Assembly (NCBI GenBank): GCA_022450155.1
Contig: JAKUQR010000016.1
Span: 1-64,000 of the forward strand
DNA: 64,000 nucleotides
DNA from: Gammaproteobacteria bacterium
GTDB lineage: Bacteria; Pseudomonadota; Gammaproteobacteria; Arenicellales; UBA868
Direction: 5' to 3'
Translations under genes and position numbers: made by a program
The notes under the pieces: model-generated
Told to the model about the DNA's origin: nothing
The model's database searches: none
What the model saw: only the letters and a program-made list of their open reading frames with translations
Shown here: positions 42,048 through 51,388 of the stretch, one piece after another
How the letters are laid out: each line of letters opens with the position of its first letter
Numbering within the stretch: the stretch's first letter is position 1

Positions 42048-43682
42048 TTACAGGCTGTCCAGTGCTTCGGCTCTTTTACGTAACTTGAATTTTTGTACTT
42101 TACCTGTAGATGTTTTAGGTAGATCTAGGAACATAACTGTTTTGGGTGTTTTGAAGTGTGCCATCTGCTCACGACAGAAAACGATAATTTCTTCTTCGGT
42201 GACCCCGGAGGCCGTATCCTTAAGGGTAATAAAAGCACAGGGCGTTTCACCCCATTTGTCGTCTGGACGGGCGACCACCGCCGCTTCGAGCACATCGGGG
42301 TGCCGATAAAGCACATCCTCAATTTCAATTGAAGATATATTTTCACCACCTGAAATGATGATGTCCTTTGAACGGTCTTTGAGTTGGGTATACCCGTCGG
42401 GATACAGGACGCCAAGATCACCAGAATGGAACCACCCGCCGGCAAAGGCTTCTGTAGTCGCCTTAGGGTTCTTGAGGTAGCCCTTCATTACTATATTGCC
42501 TCGAAACATGACCTCGCCCAGTTGTGAGGCATCTGGGTTGACCGAATTCATGGTTTGGGGATCAAGAACCTTAAGGTCCTCAAGCATGTGGTATGGCACG
42601 CCTTGCCGGGATTTGATTTCGGCCCGTTCTGCAGGTTTGAGGGCGTTCCATTCCGGATGCCACGCACAGATGACAGCAGGGCCATAAGTCTCTGTTAACC
42701 CATACACATGGGTCATGGCGAATCCTGCACTTTCCATTGCGGCCAGAACCGCAGCAGGCGGCGGTGCAGCCGCTGTCATCACCTCGACAGTGTGATCAAA
42801 ATCCCTGGTTTCGGATTCAGTTGCATTGATGATCAGATTGAGAACCACCGGAGCGCCGCAGAAATGAGTTACACCATAATCAGCGATCGCGTCGAAGATG
42901 GCAGATGCGCTAACGTTGCGTAAACAAACACTGGTCCCCCCGACAGCGGCGAGAGACCAGGGAAAACACCAGCCGTTGCAGTGGAACATCGGCAAGGTCC
43001 AGAGATACGTGGGGTGATGACCCAGGTTCCAGCCGATAATATTACTGCTTGCATTGAGATAGGCGCCACGATGATGGTAGACGACCCCTTTCGGATTGCC
43101 CGTGGTGCCAGAGGTATAGTTCAGCGCAATTGCATCCCATTCACTTTCCGGTGGTGACCAGGTGTAGTCCGATTCACCTTCAGTCAGAAGTTCCTCGTAA
43201 GTCAGTTCACCCAGTCGTTCGCCGCCGGGTCCCTCAGGATCATCGATATCAATTACCAGCAGCTCCTGCTTACAGGTGTGCAGGACATCCTTGATGACAG
43301 GTGCAAATTCGGTGTCGGTGATGAGGACTTTTGCCTCCCCATGTTCTAGGATAAAAGCAAGTGTATTGGCGTCCAGGCGTATGTTCAGGGCATTGAGCAC
43401 AGCACCTGTCATCGGTACGCCGAAGTGAGCTTCGTACAGAGCGGGAATATTTGGTGCCATCACAGATACTGTGTCCCCAGGTCCGATGTTCCGCTTTGCC
43501 AGCGCTGCAGCCAGTTGATAGCATCGGTCTGAGGTTTCCTTCCAGTTTCTTCGGGTGCTGCCATGGATAATTGCCGGGTGGTCTGGATAAACTCGAGCCA
43601 CGCGACCTAAAAAACTCAACGGACTCAGCGGCACATAGTTGGCATCACAGCGATCAAGGTCGACGTCATAGATACTGGGCAT
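42048..43682 (-). CDS. AMP-dependent acyl-CoA synthetase (paralogue of the ligase at 28.4 kb)
   Basis: ANL-superfamily acid-CoA ligase of 544 residues. It shares the subgroup pattern NYVPLSPLSFLGRVARVYP at the N-terminus with the ligase at 28.4-30.0 kb and has the same layout throughout: LNYTSGTTGNPKGVVYHHRG, THVYGLTETYGPA, FHSGDLGVLYPDGYTQLKDRSKDIIISGGENISS, and LPKTSTGKVQKFKLR with the catalytic Lys. It lies upstream of a VOC protein and downstream, in the same direction, of a quinone oxidoreductase gene 113 bp away. The substrate is unknown; medium-chain or aryl acids fit the subgroup. Confidence 0.92.
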   Translation of the reverse strand: MPSIYDVDLDRCDANYVPLSPLSFLGRVARVYPDHPAIIHGSTRRNWKETSDRCYQLAAALAKRNIGPGDTVSVMAPNIPALYEAHFGVPMTGAVLNALNIRLDANTLAFILEHGEAKVLITDTEFAPVIKDVLHTCKQELLVIDIDDPEGPGGERLGELTYEELLTEGESDYTWSPPESEWDAIALNYTSGTTGNPKGVVYHHRGAYLNASSNIIGWNLGHHPTYLWTLPMFHCNGWCFPWSLAAVGGTSVCLRNVSASAIFDAIADYGVTHFCGAPVVLNLIINATESETRDFDHTVEVMTAAAPPPAAVLAAMESAGFAMTHVYGLTETYGPAVICAWHPEWNALKPAERAEIKSRQGVPYHMLEDLKVLDPQTMNSVNPDASQLGEVMFRGNIVMKGYLKNPKATTEAFAGGWFHSGDLGVLYPDGYTQLKDRSKDIIISGGENISSIEIEDVLYRHPDVLEAAVVARPDDKWGETPCAFITLKDTASGVTEEEIIVFCREQMAHFKTPKTVMFLDLPKTSTGKVQKFKLRKRAEALDSL

Positions 43683-43795
43683 TATTCGAGTTCACTATTT
43701 ATCAGGTGCAAGCACGTACAACAGCATACCGTAGAATCAGGACATTAGAACAGTGTCGTCGCCGTGTTTACAGAATCGTAGGCGCGGGCAGCCGT

Positions 43796-44788
43796 TCACT
43801 CAATGGTCAGAAGAATTTTCCCTATGTGGCTGCTGCTTTCCATGAGGCGATGGGCTTGGGCTGCCTGGTGGAGTGGAAAAGTGCAGTGAATGTGAGGTCT
43901 GGCCTTGTTTTTTTCGAACATTGGCCAGACGATGCGTTCAACGTCACCAGCAATCTGGGCCTTTTCATCCAGGCTTTGCGGCCGCAGAGTTGAGCCAGAA
44001 ATACTGAGCCGGTTCATCATGACTCTCCCGAAATTGACTTCAGCTGTGCTTCCACCAAGAAATGCAATTAATGCATACCGACCATCCCGTCCGAGCAAAT
44101 CGATGTTTTTCTGGACATAGTCCCCGGCGACCATATCTAGAACTACATCAATCTTTTTTCTGCCAGCAAACTCTCGCACGATCCCTGGCCAGTCCTCGGT
44201 CCGGTAATTGACAGCCTTGTCAGCGCCTATGGACTCACAAAAGGAACATTTTTCGTCTGTGCCGGCAGTGGTGATAACGGTGGCGCCAGACGCCTTGGCC
44301 AGCTGGATGGCCGCAAGACCAATGCCGCTGCTGCCACCGTGTACAAGAAAGGTCTCGCCGGATGTAAGTCGAGAGCGAGTGAAAACGTTGTAGTAAACCG
44401 TGAAATAATTTTCCGGTATAGCGCCGGCCAGTTGGGCGTCGTAGTCTTCGGGCCATGGCAGACAGTGCCGTTCATGTACAGCGGTATATTCTGCATAACC
44501 TCCGCCGTGGGTGAGCGCCGTAACATGATCGCCGGGTTTATAACGGCGGGTTTCTCCACCGACCGCTACAACCTCACCTGCCACTTCGAGGCCGGGCAGC
44601 GGGTTTGCATCAGCCGGCGGGTGGTAGTTGCCTTGTCGCTGAGCGCAGTCGGGCCGGTTAACGCCAGCGACCATATTGCGGATCAGAATTTGATCTGGTG
44701 CCGGCTGTGGAATGGGTACTGAACTGGGCTTGAGCGCATCGGGCCCGCCTGGCTCAGGAATTGCGATTGCCAGCATTGTGTCAGTCAT
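43796..44788 (-). CDS. NAD(P)H quinone oxidoreductase (PIG3-like, MDR family)
   Basis: Zinc-less medium-chain dehydrogenase/reductase of 330 residues, similar to PIG3/QOR. The start MLAIAIPEPGGPDALK, VNRPDCAQRQGNYHPP, PLPGLEVAGEVVAVG and the cofactor-binding segment FLVHGGSSGIGLAAIQLAKASGA are typical. The absence of the catalytic and structural zinc Cys clusters supports the QOR branch. The C-terminal IVWPMFEKNKARPHIHCTFPLHQAAQAHRLMESSSHIGKILL is conserved in PIG3-like proteins. It probably reduces quinones or enones with NADPH. Confidence 0.9.
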   Translation of the reverse strand: MTDTMLAIAIPEPGGPDALKPSSVPIPQPAPDQILIRNMVAGVNRPDCAQRQGNYHPPADANPLPGLEVAGEVVAVGGETRRYKPGDHVTALTHGGGYAEYTAVHERHCLPWPEDYDAQLAGAIPENYFTVYYNVFTRSRLTSGETFLVHGGSSGIGLAAIQLAKASGATVITTAGTDEKCSFCESIGADKAVNYRTEDWPGIVREFAGRKKIDVVLDMVAGDYVQKNIDLLGRDGRYALIAFLGGSTAEVNFGRVMMNRLSISGSTLRPQSLDEKAQIAGDVERIVWPMFEKNKARPHIHCTFPLHQAAQAHRLMESSSHIGKILLTIE

Positions 44789-44964
44789 GTCGGTATTTCC
44801 GGGAAATAGTCCGTCGCGAAAAGATCAGGCCTAAGGTTTCGAGCGAGATTGTCAGTAGCATCGGGGTCATAGTAGCGTTTCGGTGTGTGTTCTGCTGAAG
44901 CTTGACATCATTTTGACCATGGCTAATGCCACTGGGTGCCCGGGAATCAAGGTCTCAGCCAGGT

Positions 44965-46491
44965 TCAGCGGCGAGGTGTGTGCTGTACATTGTCCAGTTC
45001 AATGTTTGTTGTCCCTGGTGGTACTAGAAAGTATCGGAACTGCTGCGTTCTGGAGTGCGACAGAGCGTAATCGTTTCCCTTGATGGTAAGAGTCCGAAAC
45101 TCGGAAGCCGGGAACATTTTGCTCCCATTTTTTAGGCATAGGTCGTCATCAGACAGGCAGATGATCGCAATCCCATGATTTTCAATATCTTTTTTACCGA
45201 TCCAGGGGCTCCACTGGTAACTTAGGTGTTGAAGTACTGACGGATGGTCGATCGAATGAAAGGCGATACTGTCAGGTGCCATCCAGCCGCCACCGACCAA
45301 TTTGAGTTTAGACTCGAACGAGTCATGCCACAGGCGTGTCACGGTGGCTGCCAGTTCCTTTCCTGGAAAGCTGTGGCGTGACTCGATACCCCCCTGACTG
45401 ATGACAGCCAGCATGACCAGCGGAAGCAGTATGGCGTAAACAATGGAGCCAATCACAATCCGCCGACACTGGATACCGGTCAAGTTGATGGGAAACTGCA
45501 AAATGAGCATGATCCCTGCTGTAATGAGTATCGGGCCGCCCCAGCGACTTGACATGTCCACTCCAAGTATCAAACCAGGGATCACAGTGACCAGTAGCGG
45601 AAAAATCATTACGACATATATAAGTCCAGCATGCTCCGGCAGGTTCGGGAATCTGAGGAGAGCCAGCAACCGCTGGGACAGCGAGGAACTGTAGGTCGCC
45701 AGCATGAACGCGACCACCGCCGGTGTCAGGTAAATAAGCTGTGCCAGGAAAAAACTGATCGATTTCCATCGGATCTGTAACGAATCGAGAAAGAAATAGT
45801 CGCCGATATGCTGAACTGTACCGATTCTATGCTCATACACGTAATCCACATGGAAATAGAGCAGCAGAGCGAGCACCAGCGCGCTCGCATAAGGGCCAAG
45901 GGTGCCCATCTGTGCGCGACCCGATCGGGTAGAAACAGTGTAGAGGCCAATAGCACCGACTAAGGTTACGGCGTAGTACTTGGTAAGCATGCCGATTGCA
46001 AGACAAATCCCTAGAGCGATCCAATACACCATTTTTCTTCGGCTTATAGCATAGTAGGCGAATAGAACCGTTAATGCCCAGATGGATATCAACAGGGAGC
46101 TATGGTTCAGTCGAATGCTAAAAAAACTGTAGTAAGGGATGAATTCCAGAAGGCAGACGGCGGCTAATGCCTGTGCAGGTCTGAGGAATTGCCGCGCGAG
46201 CAGATAGATTGCTATAAAGGCGATAGCGATATTGATCTGGGACAGCAACAGGTAGTTCCAGTTAGAAATGCCGGTGAGCTTAAGGAATCCGGCAACGACC
46301 CATGGCAGAAAAGGGGGGTGCAGGTAGTAGGACAGCATCCATTCTTGCCCCCAGACAAAGTGCATCATGCTGTCACTATCGAGCTCGTGCCTGGTCAGTC
46401 CAGGCAGAAGGGTCCACATCGCCATATGGACGACCAGGAAAAGCGCGAACAGCTTATTCGCCTGCTGATCTTTGATACCGTGGTTCAACAT
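44965..46491 (-). CDS. Membrane glycosyltransferase (PMT/ArnT-like, GT39/83 fold)
   Basis: A 508-residue integral membrane protein with about ten hydrophobic segments. The first periplasmic loop contains HELDSDSMMHFVWGQEWMLSYYLHPPFLPWV, the acidic loop used by lipid-linked sugar transferases of the PMT_2 group. The C-terminal part, after about residue 390, is soluble and probably periplasmic. It would move a sugar from a polyprenyl donor to lipid A, protein or another envelope acceptor. It begins 10 bp after the glycerophosphodiesterase stop on the same strand, so the two may be co-expressed. Confidence 0.8.
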   Translation of the reverse strand: MLNHGIKDQQANKLFALFLVVHMAMWTLLPGLTRHELDSDSMMHFVWGQEWMLSYYLHPPFLPWVVAGFLKLTGISNWNYLLLSQINIAIAFIAIYLLARQFLRPAQALAAVCLLEFIPYYSFFSIRLNHSSLLISIWALTVLFAYYAISRRKMVYWIALGICLAIGMLTKYYAVTLVGAIGLYTVSTRSGRAQMGTLGPYASALVLALLLYFHVDYVYEHRIGTVQHIGDYFFLDSLQIRWKSISFFLAQLIYLTPAVVAFMLATYSSSLSQRLLALLRFPNLPEHAGLIYVVMIFPLLVTVIPGLILGVDMSSRWGGPILITAGIMLILQFPINLTGIQCRRIVIGSIVYAILLPLVMLAVISQGGIESRHSFPGKELAATVTRLWHDSFESKLKLVGGGWMAPDSIAFHSIDHPSVLQHLSYQWSPWIGKKDIENHGIAIICLSDDDLCLKNGSKMFPASEFRTLTIKGNDYALSHSRTQQFRYFLVPPGTTNIELDNVQHTPRR

Positions 46492-46501
46492 GGCCTGGAG
46501 A

Positions 46502-47392
46502 TTATCTTCTGTGCGTTAGTCGGACAGCGAGTTCCGGGTAGTCTGTAGTCAGCCCGGCGAGCTGCCACTTCATGAGTTGTTTTATCTCGTCATTGCGATT
46601 CACAGTCCAGCAGTGAATCGGCATGCCCACAGCGCGCGCCTCATCGACTCGTCGGTTAGACAGGTCGTCGATAGACGGTCCCCAGATCCGACCGCCAGCT
46701 GCGCGGACTGCAGCCGCGATATTGCCGTCGAAATGCACGAGGTCGAAACCGGCTAACCACGGTGAACCTCTCTGGCCGCCGACCGTATCGTAACCAGGAT
46801 CCTGGCAGGTCAGATAGCAGGTGGTGATCTCAGGACAAAGCTGTTGCACTTGGCGCAGGAGGCTCCAATCGAAGGATTGAACCCAACTGATATCCAACAG
46901 CGCGAGCTTTTCGATTTCTCGTACTACGAGTAGGGCATATTCATGCGGGGGTCGTATGGCGTGAGATTGAAGTGGATCCGACTTGAGCTCAATATTCAGC
47001 GTTGGCGCACCAGTCTGGAGATTCTTGCAAAATTGCGCGACTTCAGACAGGGTGCAAATCCTCTCGCCGTCTACTGGAACCTGGATCGGGAACAGCTTGG
47101 ATAGCTCCGAAACCGGATTTATTCGACCGATATCAAATTGTTTTAGCTCTGCCAGGGTGAGGTCGCCGATGGCGGGCCCGTTGTGTTCCAGCCACTGCCC
47201 GGTGTGATTACGGGTGAGGTCGCAATTGAGCTGCTCATCGTGGTGTACGATAATTTGGGAATCAGTACTGATTCTGATATCGAGTTCGAGGCCATCGACG
47301 CCCGCCTCAGCGGCAAACGTAAACCCCGCTAGGGTGTTTTCGGGGCGATTCCCTCTGGCACCACGGTGACCATGAACCAAAAGTGTTTTCAA
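46502..47392 (-). CDS. Glycerophosphodiester phosphodiesterase
   Basis: A 296-residue GDPD-family TIM-barrel enzyme that splits glycerophosphodiesters to glycerol-3-phosphate and an alcohol. The catalytic HGHRGARGNRPENTLAGF start contains both active-site His and the Glu (motif H-R-G...P-E-N-T), and the GVDGLELDIRISTDSQIIVHHDEQLN block gives the metal ligands. There is no signal peptide, so it resembles the cytoplasmic UgpQ type. The only good start is TTG at 47392. It lies upstream of the membrane glycosyltransferase. Confidence 0.9.
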   Translation of the reverse strand: MKTLLVHGHRGARGNRPENTLAGFTFAAEAGVDGLELDIRISTDSQIIVHHDEQLNCDLTRNHTGQWLEHNGPAIGDLTLAELKQFDIGRINPVSELSKLFPIQVPVDGERICTLSEVAQFCKNLQTGAPTLNIELKSDPLQSHAIRPPHEYALLVVREIEKLALLDISWVQSFDWSLLRQVQQLCPEITTCYLTCQDPGYDTVGGQRGSPWLAGFDLVHFDGNIAAAVRAAGGRIWGPSIDDLSNRRVDEARAVGMPIHCWTVNRNDEIKQLMKWQLAGLTTDYPELAVRLTHRR

Positions 47393-47453
47393 GACAATGT
47401 TTTCTAGGTAGTCTTAGCAGCAGATCTTTTAATGGTCAGCACTATACCCAAGC

Positions 47454-48251
47454 TTGCCGAGCGGTTGTCGAAATATGTTTATCGGACAGACCGCGCATTT
47501 TCAGACCGCGATGCCAATGAAATCAATGAACAACAACGCCGGGAGTGAATGGCTCAACGATCGGGGATTCAATCTGTTGCAGGTTGTCGATACGGCCCGA
47601 TTGCCGGAAGAATTGATCCAATCACTGATCGCATTGGGGGTCGAGGTCAGAAAAAGCCCCAGGCTGGTGCTGTTGGGGATGGGAGGGCCGGGCTTATGGA
47701 ATCGTGTCAAGAACAAACTCGAAAGCAGTCCTGATCCTTTCGATGACGACGCAGTGTCGAGCGTTCACACGGTGGCTTTAGAGTTCTGGAGGTGCACGGA
47801 GGTGGATCTGCTGTATCCGGGACCACTGCCGTTGCCGCTGCAGAAACTTGGACAGTTCGCTGGCTGGAGTTATCCATCGCCGATCGGCATCGATCTGCAT
47901 CCACGCTATGGCCCCTGGTTTGCATTTAGGGCAGTGTTTCTGATCGATGTTCCACTGCCACCAAGTGCATATGAACCGGGTGAGGCGCCGTGCCAGAGCT
48001 GTCAGGCTAAACCCTGTGAATCCGCATGTCCCGCAGGAGCTGTCCAGTATGGATCCATACTCGATATACAGGCCTGTATGGAACAGCGTCTATTGCCTCG
48101 TTCGGGCTGTGGCGATCGTTGTTTCTCGCGGCTGGCGTGCCCAGTCGGTAAGCACTGGCGTTACCCGGATGAGCAGATCACCTATCATGGAAGACGGTCG
48201 CTGCAGAGCCTGAAACGCTGGCGCCAGAAAACCCAGGGTACGGCCCAGTAG
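47454..48251 (+). CDS. 4Fe-4S cluster protein of unknown function
   Basis: A protein of up to 265 residues with a C-terminal iron-sulfur region: CQSCQAKPCESACPAGAV (residues about 182-200) and a second Cys group, CMEQ...SGCGDRCFSRLACPVG. The pattern CxxC...CxxxCP followed by a spaced Cys cluster is like small ferredoxins and the epoxyqueuosine-reductase-type cluster region, but the QueG catalytic domain is not present. The N-terminal part (LVLLGMGGPGLWNRVKNKLESSPDPFDDDAVSSVHTVALEFW) is a small conserved domain I cannot name. The first frame start is TTG 47454; ATG 47475, 47511 and 47526 are possible, so the N-terminus is uncertain. It is divergent from the phosphodiesterase. Confidence 0.72.
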   Translation: MPSGCRNMFIGQTAHFQTAMPMKSMNNNAGSEWLNDRGFNLLQVVDTARLPEELIQSLIALGVEVRKSPRLVLLGMGGPGLWNRVKNKLESSPDPFDDDAVSSVHTVALEFWRCTEVDLLYPGPLPLPLQKLGQFAGWSYPSPIGIDLHPRYGPWFAFRAVFLIDVPLPPSAYEPGEAPCQSCQAKPCESACPAGAVQYGSILDIQACMEQRLLPRSGCGDRCFSRLACPVGKHWRYPDEQITYHGRRSLQSLKRWRQKTQGTAQ

Positions 48252-48344
48252 TCGTCCCTCATGGTCCGAGCTGATTTGCTTTTCCCGGGTATGAGAACAA
48301 TGTGTCAACGCCGGTCGTCACTGTTGCTCAACTGGTGTGATCGT

Positions 48345-49886
48345 ATGGCTGGTTTGTTGATACGTGTGGCCCTTACCTTGGGTGTTCTAGTATTACTTTC
48401 AGCGCCAGTGGTTTCTTTTGCCGGTTCAGGTGAAGCACTTAAAGCCTATAAGTCGGGCGAGTATCAGAAGGCGCTCGAGATGTGGATGCTGCTGGCTTAC
48501 GAAGGCGATGTCGACGCGCAGTATAGGCTGGGACTGATGTTCCTGCACGGGACCGGTATTGTTGTCAGTACTGAAGAGGCGGTCTATTGGCTCAGCCGTG
48601 CAGCCGAACAGGGTGAGCCGCGGGCGCAATACCTACTCGGCGCTGTATACCTCAGTGGCAAAGGGCTGACTTCGGATCGTGAGCATGGCTTGGAGTGGTG
48701 GCGGGCAGCGGCGGGCAATGGAAACGCAGCAGCGCAGTACGGTATCGGCACCGCCTACTTGTACGGCGCAGGCGTATCCGAAAATCTTGAAGATGCGGAA
48801 AAATGGCTGACGGCGGCACTGAAAAGCGGTAGTCCGGCAGCCGGTCTGCTGCTTGAGAACCTCACTGAACTGAGCAAGTCGAAAGCGCGCAGCGGCTCGG
48901 CCAGTCAGTACGCTCGGGTCGGACCGGTAGCAGTCTGGATCTATAGCGCATTCAACCGACTCTCGGTCATTCTGGCTGAAGCCGGGACGGGAGAGCTCGT
49001 CAGGATTATTGAACGGCAAAACGACTGGTATCTGGTGGAACTCAGTCAGTCGTTGACCGGATGGGTTGACGTTAATGACATCGAACAGGTTTCCGGATCG
49101 AACGTGAAGGTAGCAGAAGGAGCAGTACTGCGTTCAGGCATAGCATCTGTTCAAGAATCAGCCCCGATCGTAATGGATCTGGGTAAGAATCGGTGGCTGA
49201 AATTTGTCGATCTGGCTGAGCCCTGGGCAGAGTTGGCAGTGCCGGGTCCGTTTACCGGCTGGACGCCAGTACTGGGCCTGGTTGAGCAGGCCGATGACCC
49301 CGCGTCCCTACAACGGATTTGGCAGAATGAGTACCGACTACGGTCAGAGGACAGCTACAAGGATACCGGCATTGCAGCACTTGCTGATTTTCTTCGTGCT
49401 CAAGACAACGCCGACGCGGTGTCGACGAAGGAGAATGCCGCAAAGCTGAGCGAGGTACCGTTGGAAGTGCAGAGCACTGGACAGACGAAGGGGGAGCCAG
49501 CGCCGTCTGAATCAGTAATGACAGTACCGCTCAATCGCAATGACTATCAGTGGTTGCTTGCTCAGGCACCCGAACGATACACACTGGAGCTCTTAAGTTC
49601 GACCAGTGAGATGCTGATACGGCAATTTTATCGTGCTGGATCATTTGATGATCGCGTCAGCTATTTCAGTAGCAGCGTTTCGGGCAAACGTTGGTTCACT
49701 CTGTTTCTTGGAAGTTACAGTGATCTGGAGAGTGTGCAAAAAGCGCTGAGCGTACTACCGGTGCGGCTGGACGCCATGCGGGTTCGGCGAATCTCGTCAG
49801 TTGTGCAGGATCTCTGCAACGGTCTGGATGATGTACCAGTATCTGTGCTTGAAAAACTCAGGTCGCGTTGTTCAGAACAGATGTGA
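48345..49886 (+). CDS. Exported Sel1-repeat protein with SH3-like and SPOR domains
   Basis: About 513 residues from ATG 48345, which gives a clean signal peptide (MAGLLIRVALTLGVLVLLSAP, cleaved after SFA); an upstream ATG at 48261 would bury it. At least three Sel1-like repeats follow (VDAQYRLGLMFLHGTGI; PRAQYLLGAVYLSGKGL; AAAQYGIGTAYLYGAGV). A region with SH3-like traits (VRIIERQNDWYLVELSQSLTGWVDVNDI) comes next, and the C-terminus carries an SPOR-like domain (YTLELLSSTSEMLIRQFYRAG ... WFTLFLGSYSDLESVQKALSVLP), which binds glycan-denuded murein at division sites. It is likely a periplasmic cell-envelope protein. The exact partners are unknown. Confidence 0.8.
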   Translation: MAGLLIRVALTLGVLVLLSAPVVSFAGSGEALKAYKSGEYQKALEMWMLLAYEGDVDAQYRLGLMFLHGTGIVVSTEEAVYWLSRAAEQGEPRAQYLLGAVYLSGKGLTSDREHGLEWWRAAAGNGNAAAQYGIGTAYLYGAGVSENLEDAEKWLTAALKSGSPAAGLLLENLTELSKSKARSGSASQYARVGPVAVWIYSAFNRLSVILAEAGTGELVRIIERQNDWYLVELSQSLTGWVDVNDIEQVSGSNVKVAEGAVLRSGIASVQESAPIVMDLGKNRWLKFVDLAEPWAELAVPGPFTGWTPVLGLVEQADDPASLQRIWQNEYRLRSEDSYKDTGIAALADFLRAQDNADAVSTKENAAKLSEVPLEVQSTGQTKGEPAPSESVMTVPLNRNDYQWLLAQAPERYTLELLSSTSEMLIRQFYRAGSFDDRVSYFSSSVSGKRWFTLFLGSYSDLESVQKALSVLPVRLDAMRVRRISSVVQDLCNGLDDVPVSVLEKLRSRCSEQM

Positions 49887-49967
49887 ATCTGCAGTTAAAT
49901 AACTGCTATTGATACGCTCGATTAAATGTCTTTGTTGGGGTTATTCGTTAGCTCCACTAGAATTCGA

Positions 49968-49996
49968 GGTCACAGGCCTGTCGGCAGGCTATGACC
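49968..49996 (+). promoter_or_regulatory. Stem-loop in the leader of glyA
   Basis: GCCTG (49976-49980), loop TCGG, CAGGC (49985-49989) form an inner stem. GGTCA (49968-49972) and TGACC (49992-49996) form an outer stem around it, with a few unpaired bases between. It lies about 107 bp upstream of the chosen glyA start. It may be a terminator of the previous gene, a leader element, or an operator. Confidence 0.4.
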
Positions 49997-50102
49997 GAAT
50001 GCCCAAGGGGTTGTGTCAACTGCGCAGCGAACAAAAGTTGATATGCCGGTCCATATCAGATGAAGCTGCATCAGCCAGTGTACTTTTCACGAGGTGATAA
50101 CG

Positions 50103-51362
50103 ATGTTTAGGATGACAGAACGTATAGAAGGTTATGATGAGAAATTGTGGGCTGCGATGCTGAATGAGAGACAGCGTCAGGAAGATCACATAGAACTGAT
50201 CGCCTCTGAGAACTACACCAGCCCCCGAGTACTTGAAGCCCAGGGATCGGTGCTTACCAATAAGTATGCAGAAGGATATCCAGGCAAACGGTACTATGGC
50301 GGGTGCGAATATGTGGATGTGGCTGAGCAGTTGGCCATAGATCGCGCGAAAGAACTTTTTGGTGCGGCCTACGTAAATGTCCAGCCACACTCAGGGTCCA
50401 GCGCTAATGCAGCAGTCTATATGGCACTTGCGGAGCCCGGTGACACCATTCTTGGTATGAGTCTCGCACACGGTGGCCATTTAACCCATGGTGCTGCGGT
50501 GAATTTTTCCGGAAAGCTGTACAACGCCGTGCAATATGGGTTGAATGACGAAAACGGAGAAATCGATTATGATCAGGTAGAAAGCCTGGCGAAGAAAAAC
50601 GAACCTCGGTTAATTATGGCGGGGTTTTCAGCCTATAGCCGCATTGTTGACTGGGCAAGATTCCGGGAGATAGCAGATTCCGTCGGTGCATACCTTGTCG
50701 TCGATATGGCGCATGTCGCCGGCCTCGTAGCAGTAGGACTCTACCCCAGTCCAGTTTCAATTGCTGATGTCACCACCACCACAACGCACAAGACGCTGCG
50801 TGGCGCCCGTGGCGGCATGATTCTGGCCCGCGCAAATGAAGCCGTCGAAAAGAAGCTGAGCTCGTTGGTGTTCCCGGGTACTCAGGGCGGTCCGCTAATG
50901 CACGCGATTGCAGGAAAGGCGGTTGCATTGAAAGAGGCGCTTGAACCAGGGTTCAAGCTCTACCAACAGCAGGTGATCAGTAATGCGCAGGCGATGGCAG
51001 ATTCGTTTATTGAAAGAGGGTACAAGATTGTGTCGGGTGGTACCGATAACCACCTGTTTTTGGTTGATCTGATCGGTAAGGATATCACCGGCAAGGATGC
51101 AGATGCGGCGCTCGGCAGGGCTTATATCACGGTCAACAAAAATTCCGTACCCAATGATCCTCGCTCACCATTCGTCACGAGCGGGATTCGTATCGGCACG
51201 CCAGCCAGTACCACACGAGGATTTGGTGAGATTGAGATGCGACAGGTTGCGGACTGGATCAGCGATATCCTTGATCACATGGGTGATGAGAGTGTGGTGG
51301 ACAATGTGCGAACACAGGTATTGGATTTGTGTTCACGTTTTCCGGTGTACGCAGACAAATAG
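50103..51362 (+). CDS. glyA: Serine hydroxymethyltransferase
   Basis: PLP enzyme interconverting serine and glycine with tetrahydrofolate. About 419 residues from ATG 50103, 8 nt after GAGG; GTG at 50094 would add three residues. The PLP Lys is in [19 protein letters not shown]. The [40 protein letters not shown] start and [19 protein letters not shown] block are standard. It is 26 bp upstream of soxB, so glycine made by sarcosine oxidase and the methylene group passed to folate can be joined to serine here. A glyA-soxBDAG operon is known in sarcosine-using bacteria. Confidence 0.97.
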   Translation: MFRMTERIEGYDEKLWAAMLNERQRQEDHIELIASENYTSPRVLEAQGSVLTNKYAEGYPGKRYYGGCEYVDVAEQLAIDRAKELFGAAYVNVQPHSGSSANAAVYMALAEPGDTILGMSLAHGGHLTHGAAVNFSGKLYNAVQYGLNDENGEIDYDQVESLAKKNEPRLIMAGFSAYSRIVDWARFREIADSVGAYLVVDMAHVAGLVAVGLYPSPVSIADVTTTTTHKTLRGARGGMILARANEAVEKKLSSLVFPGTQGGPLMHAIAGKAVALKEALEPGFKLYQQQVISNAQAMADSFIERGYKIVSGGTDNHLFLVDLIGKDITGKDADAALGRAYITVNKNSVPNDPRSPFVTSGIRIGTPASTTRGFGEIEMRQVADWISDILDHMGDESVVDNVRTQVLDLCSRFPVYADK

Positions 51363-51388
51363 TCAGACCACTCTTTTCTTTAGCGTAG

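Noticed and set aside
49887-50102. A glycine riboswitch or other known aptamer upstream of glyA
   Set aside because: Parts such as ACCGAATGCCCAAGG looked faintly like the glycine aptamer core, but the conserved elements and the paired helices are not there. Only a simple stem-loop is supported.
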